NCBI GenBank assembly: GCA_033675545.1
Contig: JAWDGP010003382.1
Location: 151,001 to 215,000, forward strand
Reading direction: 5' to 3'
Source of the DNA: Elysia crispata
Taxonomy: Eukaryota > Mollusca > Gastropoda > Plakobranchidae
Length of the DNA: 64,000 nt
The notes under the pieces are model-generated. The model worked only from the letters and a program-made list of their open reading frames with translations. It ran no database searches and was not told where the DNA came from. The stretch's first letter is position 1. Every line of letters begins with the position of its first letter. A program made the translations under genes and the position numbers. Of the stretch, positions 60,421-64,000 are shown one piece after another.

Positions 60421-60573
60421 ACTGCAGAAAAGAGGGATGAACCTTGAAGACTTTGAAGAGACAACCAATGTCATTTTTTGTGCTATGAATTAAAACTTTT
60501 GGGAATATGCAAAATGTGGCTTTCACAGCTGAAAGAGACCACATTGTATGGACTCCGGTGGAACAATTCACTA
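60421..60573 (+). pseudogene. GABA-B receptor-like exon, end of ligand-binding domain (frameshifted)
   Basis: After the acceptor AACTTAACCAG the phase-2 frame reads LQKRGMNLEDFEETTN and CAMN, matching the LEDF...AMN block of GABBR1. One base later the matching frame is different: NVAFTAERDHIVWTPVEQFT, matching the VVF..SGDRxAWTxIEQ block. A single extra base (AATTAAAAC) separates the two. The donor CTA|GTAAGT is intact. With the extra base removed the exon would be 152 bp and in phase. Confidence 0.8.
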
Positions 60574-61113
60574 GTAAGTCCAGTTGCACTGGGGTTTTTT
60601 TTTTGCAGAGCAAAGTATTTGTTTACTCAGGGCCAGCATGTGGCACAGATTAATTGAGAGATTAATTAAATTTTCAGTTAAACAAATGGTGAAGGTCATA
60701 GTTAAGCAATCAGATAATTGAAAAATTTTGTCTGCTTTTAAATCTATTTAACCAATGTCTTTGTTTTTTTCATAATGTCTCATGAAAATATTTATATTTC
60801 TATGTATAGTATCTAGATCTTATACCTTATTCGCATGTCTTGGTATATGCATATTTCAATTTTTTATACCTTTCATGAATTTAAATAGATGATTGACTGT
60901 ACTGATACTATCAGTTTTATCCATCAGTTCAGAAAAACTCTGTAGTCTATTGTAGTTTCAAACCCAACTTTTCTTTATATCCACGAGTAAAATAACAGCC
61001 TCAGTTAATGATCCGTGCTGTGCTGATCACAATACTTTCTAATGCACAGACTCTATCGATATGATCTGCGTTCATAATCTCAGACTGTTATCACACTTTT
61101 ATCTGTGATTGGT

Positions 61114-61236
61114 TCACTGTGTCCAAGTGTTGTGTTTGGCATCAAGGTGTCCTGCTCATCTGTAGCATCATCCTGGCCTATGAGATCTGTAGTATGTCCG
61201 AGATTTGTTGGCATGAGCATCTACATGTTGTAGTGA
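61114..61236 (+). pseudogene. Degraded GABA-B receptor-like transmembrane exon fragment
   Basis: One frame reads GVLLICSIILAYEICSMS, resembling the late transmembrane segment of GABA-B receptors (GLLLLLGIFLAYETKSVS in mammalian GABBR1). A few bases later another frame reads VGMSIYML, resembling the following VGMAIYNV. The stretch between them is shortened and the frame changes, so the exon is broken. The transmembrane segments that should precede it were not found. Confidence 0.55.
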
Positions 61237-61303
61237 GGAACCAAAAGCAATTTCTATCCTTTCGATTTATATACATATCTACCTATCTACATACATAAAC
61301 AGA

Positions 61304-61308
<5 letters not shown>

Positions 61309-61361
<53 letters not shown>
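61309..61361. repeat. (AT)n microsatellite
   Basis: About 52 bp of uninterrupted AT dinucleotide, bounded by GACATATA and TTTATATAGC. Confidence 0.97.
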
Positions 61362-61367
<6 letters not shown>

Positions 61368-61729
61368 GCTTGGTCATGGCTGTTTCACATCGGCTTTGTC
61401 TATGAATTAGTAAGTTTTGCTAGCTCAATAATTTTTGTTTCATTGGTTCAAACTGTTACAATTGGAAATTACACACAATATATATACATGTATGCTTGTT
61501 GGGCTTAAAAAGGCGTATTTTTATATACTTTGCTTTTAAAAGAATGTGTATACTGAATATACTGTCTTTATAAAAAGATATGATATTAGAAGCAAACATG
61601 AGGTAACATGTTTTAGAAAATCCATTTAGCCTTTGTTAGGCAAGGCGATTTGGGGGAAAAAAATCGTTTACTTCAGGTGCGTTGTGTTGATTCCAAGAAA
61701 ACAGTGATGGGTTTAAAGAGTGTGTGTGT

Positions 61730-61852
<123 letters not shown>

Positions 61853-62518
61853 AGTGGAAATTGTCAATAAGTATGGTCAAAGCAACGAAAATATTACATT
61901 AAAAATTTGGTTAAAGTAAAAAGTCATTATCGTGCCCAAGGTGCTGTAGACGTGTTGATTGTGAGATATTTCTTTGAAAGCTGCTAATCTTTTAATTTTA
62001 TTCTGCTTTCTACAATTCACAAGAAACACGCCAATTCTTCTAGTGATGATAGAGCATTTCGCAGAATAGGGTTACTAGCCGCCGATGGCTTCATGAAAAC
62101 ACCTTTAGGCTGAAATATTCTGCGTAGAGTTTTATTCAGCAAAATGAGTCTTGGGAATTCGTTTGAGAAATGAATGTTTTTTAATAACAAGCGTGAATTA
62201 ATTACAAATTATTTTCCTTTTCAACGCATCAAACCAGAGGGAATGAGATTTACTGAGCTCTGATGATTTTCGCCACCTCATGAAACAATAGCGTGTTCAC
62301 TATAGAACCCAGATTGTTTTGTATCGATGTGGTTGATGCTCATGTGTGTGCAAATAATTATCAGTCAGAAAGTAAGATGGCATAAAATAATGTGCAAATG
62401 AAGCAAATTATACTGCGCAAAATTGCACCATGCTAGTATACAATCTGCATTTTTCTAAAGGTCCCTGATTTTTGTACAGAATTCATGGCATTTAACTTGT
62501 AGGGCTAACATAATCATT

Positions 62519-62906
62519 TTTTTTTTCGTAATCATAGAGAGATAGATGAATAGATAAAAAGATACAAAGATACATTGATAAATAGATAGATGGATAGATA
62601 TATAAATAAAGAGATAAATAGGTAGACTGATAGATCTAGGCGGTTTGTGTTCTGATTTAGTACGGTGCTAATAATTATTTGTAATCTAGCGTTTCCAACC
62701 CAATATTGTGTAAAATCGTAATGGGTCAACTAGTTTTTACTTTTAGATAATCTTAACAAAGACTTAGAAGTCAATCTTTCTTTGCGAAAAATTTATTATA
62801 GCCTTATGAAGGCCACCGTGTTTAGGCATAATATTCATAATTAAGTCCATCTATCTATCTATCGATCTATCTATCTATCTATCTATCAATCTATCTATCG
62901 ATCTCT

Positions 62907-62968
<62 letters not shown>

Positions 62969-63402
62969 CTATGGTTCATGCGTCTTTTATTCTACATGAT
63001 AATTTTTTAATTTTTTTTTTTTTGTAATCATAGAGAGAAAGATGAATAGATACATAGATACATTGATAGATAGAGAAGTAGATAAATAGTTAAATAAATA
63101 GATCAATAGTTAGACTGATAGATCTACGCGGTTTGTGAAGGTAATCTTAATAAAGACTTTGAAGTCAATGCTTTTTTCCTTGTTTTTTTTTTTTAAATTA
63201 TTAATTTTATTTTTTTGCAAAAAAAAAAAAATTAATATAGCCTCATAAAGGCCACCATGTTCAGGGATAAAGAAACAAATAAATAAATAAGTCCATCTAT
63301 CTATCTACATATGTCTATGGTTTATGTATCATCTATTTTACATGACTTTTTTTGCAATCATAGAGAGATAGATGAATATATAGATAGATACATAGATACA
63401 TT

Positions 63403-63441
<39 letters not shown>

Positions 63442-63640
63442 GGACACTTAAATAAAAAGATAAATAGGTAGACTGATAGTTCTAGGTGGTTTGTGTTCTG
63501 ATTTACCACTAATACTAGTAATCTATCTATCTATCTATCTATTACTATCTATCTATCTCTTTATCTATCTATCTCTCTAATTATCTATCTATCTCTCTAT
63601 CTATCCATCTATCTATCTATCTATCTTCTATTATAAATTA
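62519..63640. repeat. Complex array: repeated module with GATA and TATC tracts
   Basis: A module starting (G/C)(T/A)AATCATAGAGAGA followed by GATA-type units and ending AGACTGATAG(A/T)TCTA.G.GGTTTGTG occurs three times (about 62527, 63026, 63357). Between them lie linkers with AGTCAAT...TATAGCCT.AT.AAGGCCACC..GTT.AGG and AAGTCCATCTATCTATC. GATA tracts on one side face TATC tracts (62845-62970, 63293-63306, 63517-63630) on the other, so the array is both tandem and self-complementary. Confidence 0.85.
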
Positions 63641-64000
63641 CGATATTGACTTAAAATTCACACAACTATGCCGAGAAAAGATCCTCCGCTAGTATCACCC
63701 TCTCTAGTCTCTACTTTCTCTGCCTCCTACAAGTAAAATAATTTGAATAATAGTAAAATGGGGTTTTCGCGATATTTTTGTCTGTTCTGCCCCTTATCTA
63801 AACCTACACGAGTGAGACACTTTCAATTTGAGTCAAACTAATCTAGTAGCTGATTCATCACATGTTTAAAGACGGAATCTTACTTTTATAGTTTTTTCAT
63901 CATATATTTTATAGGGAAAAAAAACGAAACAAAAAAAAAAACAACAACGCAACTCTTAAAAATATCACCATTCAACTTTAATGATCTTAAAAAAAAACAA

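Overview
The window looks like nuclear DNA of an animal, most likely a lophotrochozoan and probably a gastropod mollusc. It is clearly AT-rich. It has multi-exon genes with GT-AG introns of 0.3 to 2 kb, long dinucleotide and tetranucleotide tracts, small inverted-repeat transposons (MITEs), and fragments of non-LTR retrotransposons of types familiar from molluscan genomes. No species can be named from the sequence alone, and nothing bacterial, CRISPR-like, tRNA or rRNA was seen. I assembled the genes by joining exons by hand: protein family match plus splice sites and codon phase.

Layout: (1) 634-5662 (+), the 3' part of ECHDC3, a mitochondrial crotonase-fold protein; its 5' end lies outside the window. 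(2) 8485-11111 (-), a complete VCPKMT (METTL21D) lysine methyltransferase, tail-to-tail with ECHDC3. (3) 18623-27883 (+), a complete KICS2 (C12orf66), a KICSTOR subunit in amino-acid sensing upstream of mTORC1, head-to-head with VCPKMT and possibly with one more 5' exon at 17277. (4) 38534-45718 (-), a complete RNF217-type RBR E3 ubiquitin ligase with a very long C-terminal exon, tail-to-tail with KICS2 across about 10.6 kb of AT-rich sequence. (5) 55307-61236 (+), exons of a GABA-B receptor type 1-like gene. Most of them are damaged and one is duplicated, so this is probably an unprocessed pseudogene. It lies in the repeat-richest part of the window (49-64 kb).

The most unusual features are three independent tandem arrays in the 3' third of KICS2. 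A 125-bp unit (5 copies) sits in the intron before exon 9. A 92-bp unit (9 copies) contains the end of exon 9 and its splice donor. A 56-57-bp unit (about 11 clear copies) starts inside the last 11 codons and runs into the 3' UTR. The second is a 2.3-2.8 kb duplication that copied a GABA-B receptor exon and now flanks LINE debris. One copy carries a 1,017-bp insertion with an 11-bp target-site duplication. The third is a repeated element of unknown family, centred on a GGCGCGCGCC palindrome, one copy of which is split by a 407-bp MITE.

The four intact genes are not a functional cluster. They are unrelated neighbours in alternating orientation.
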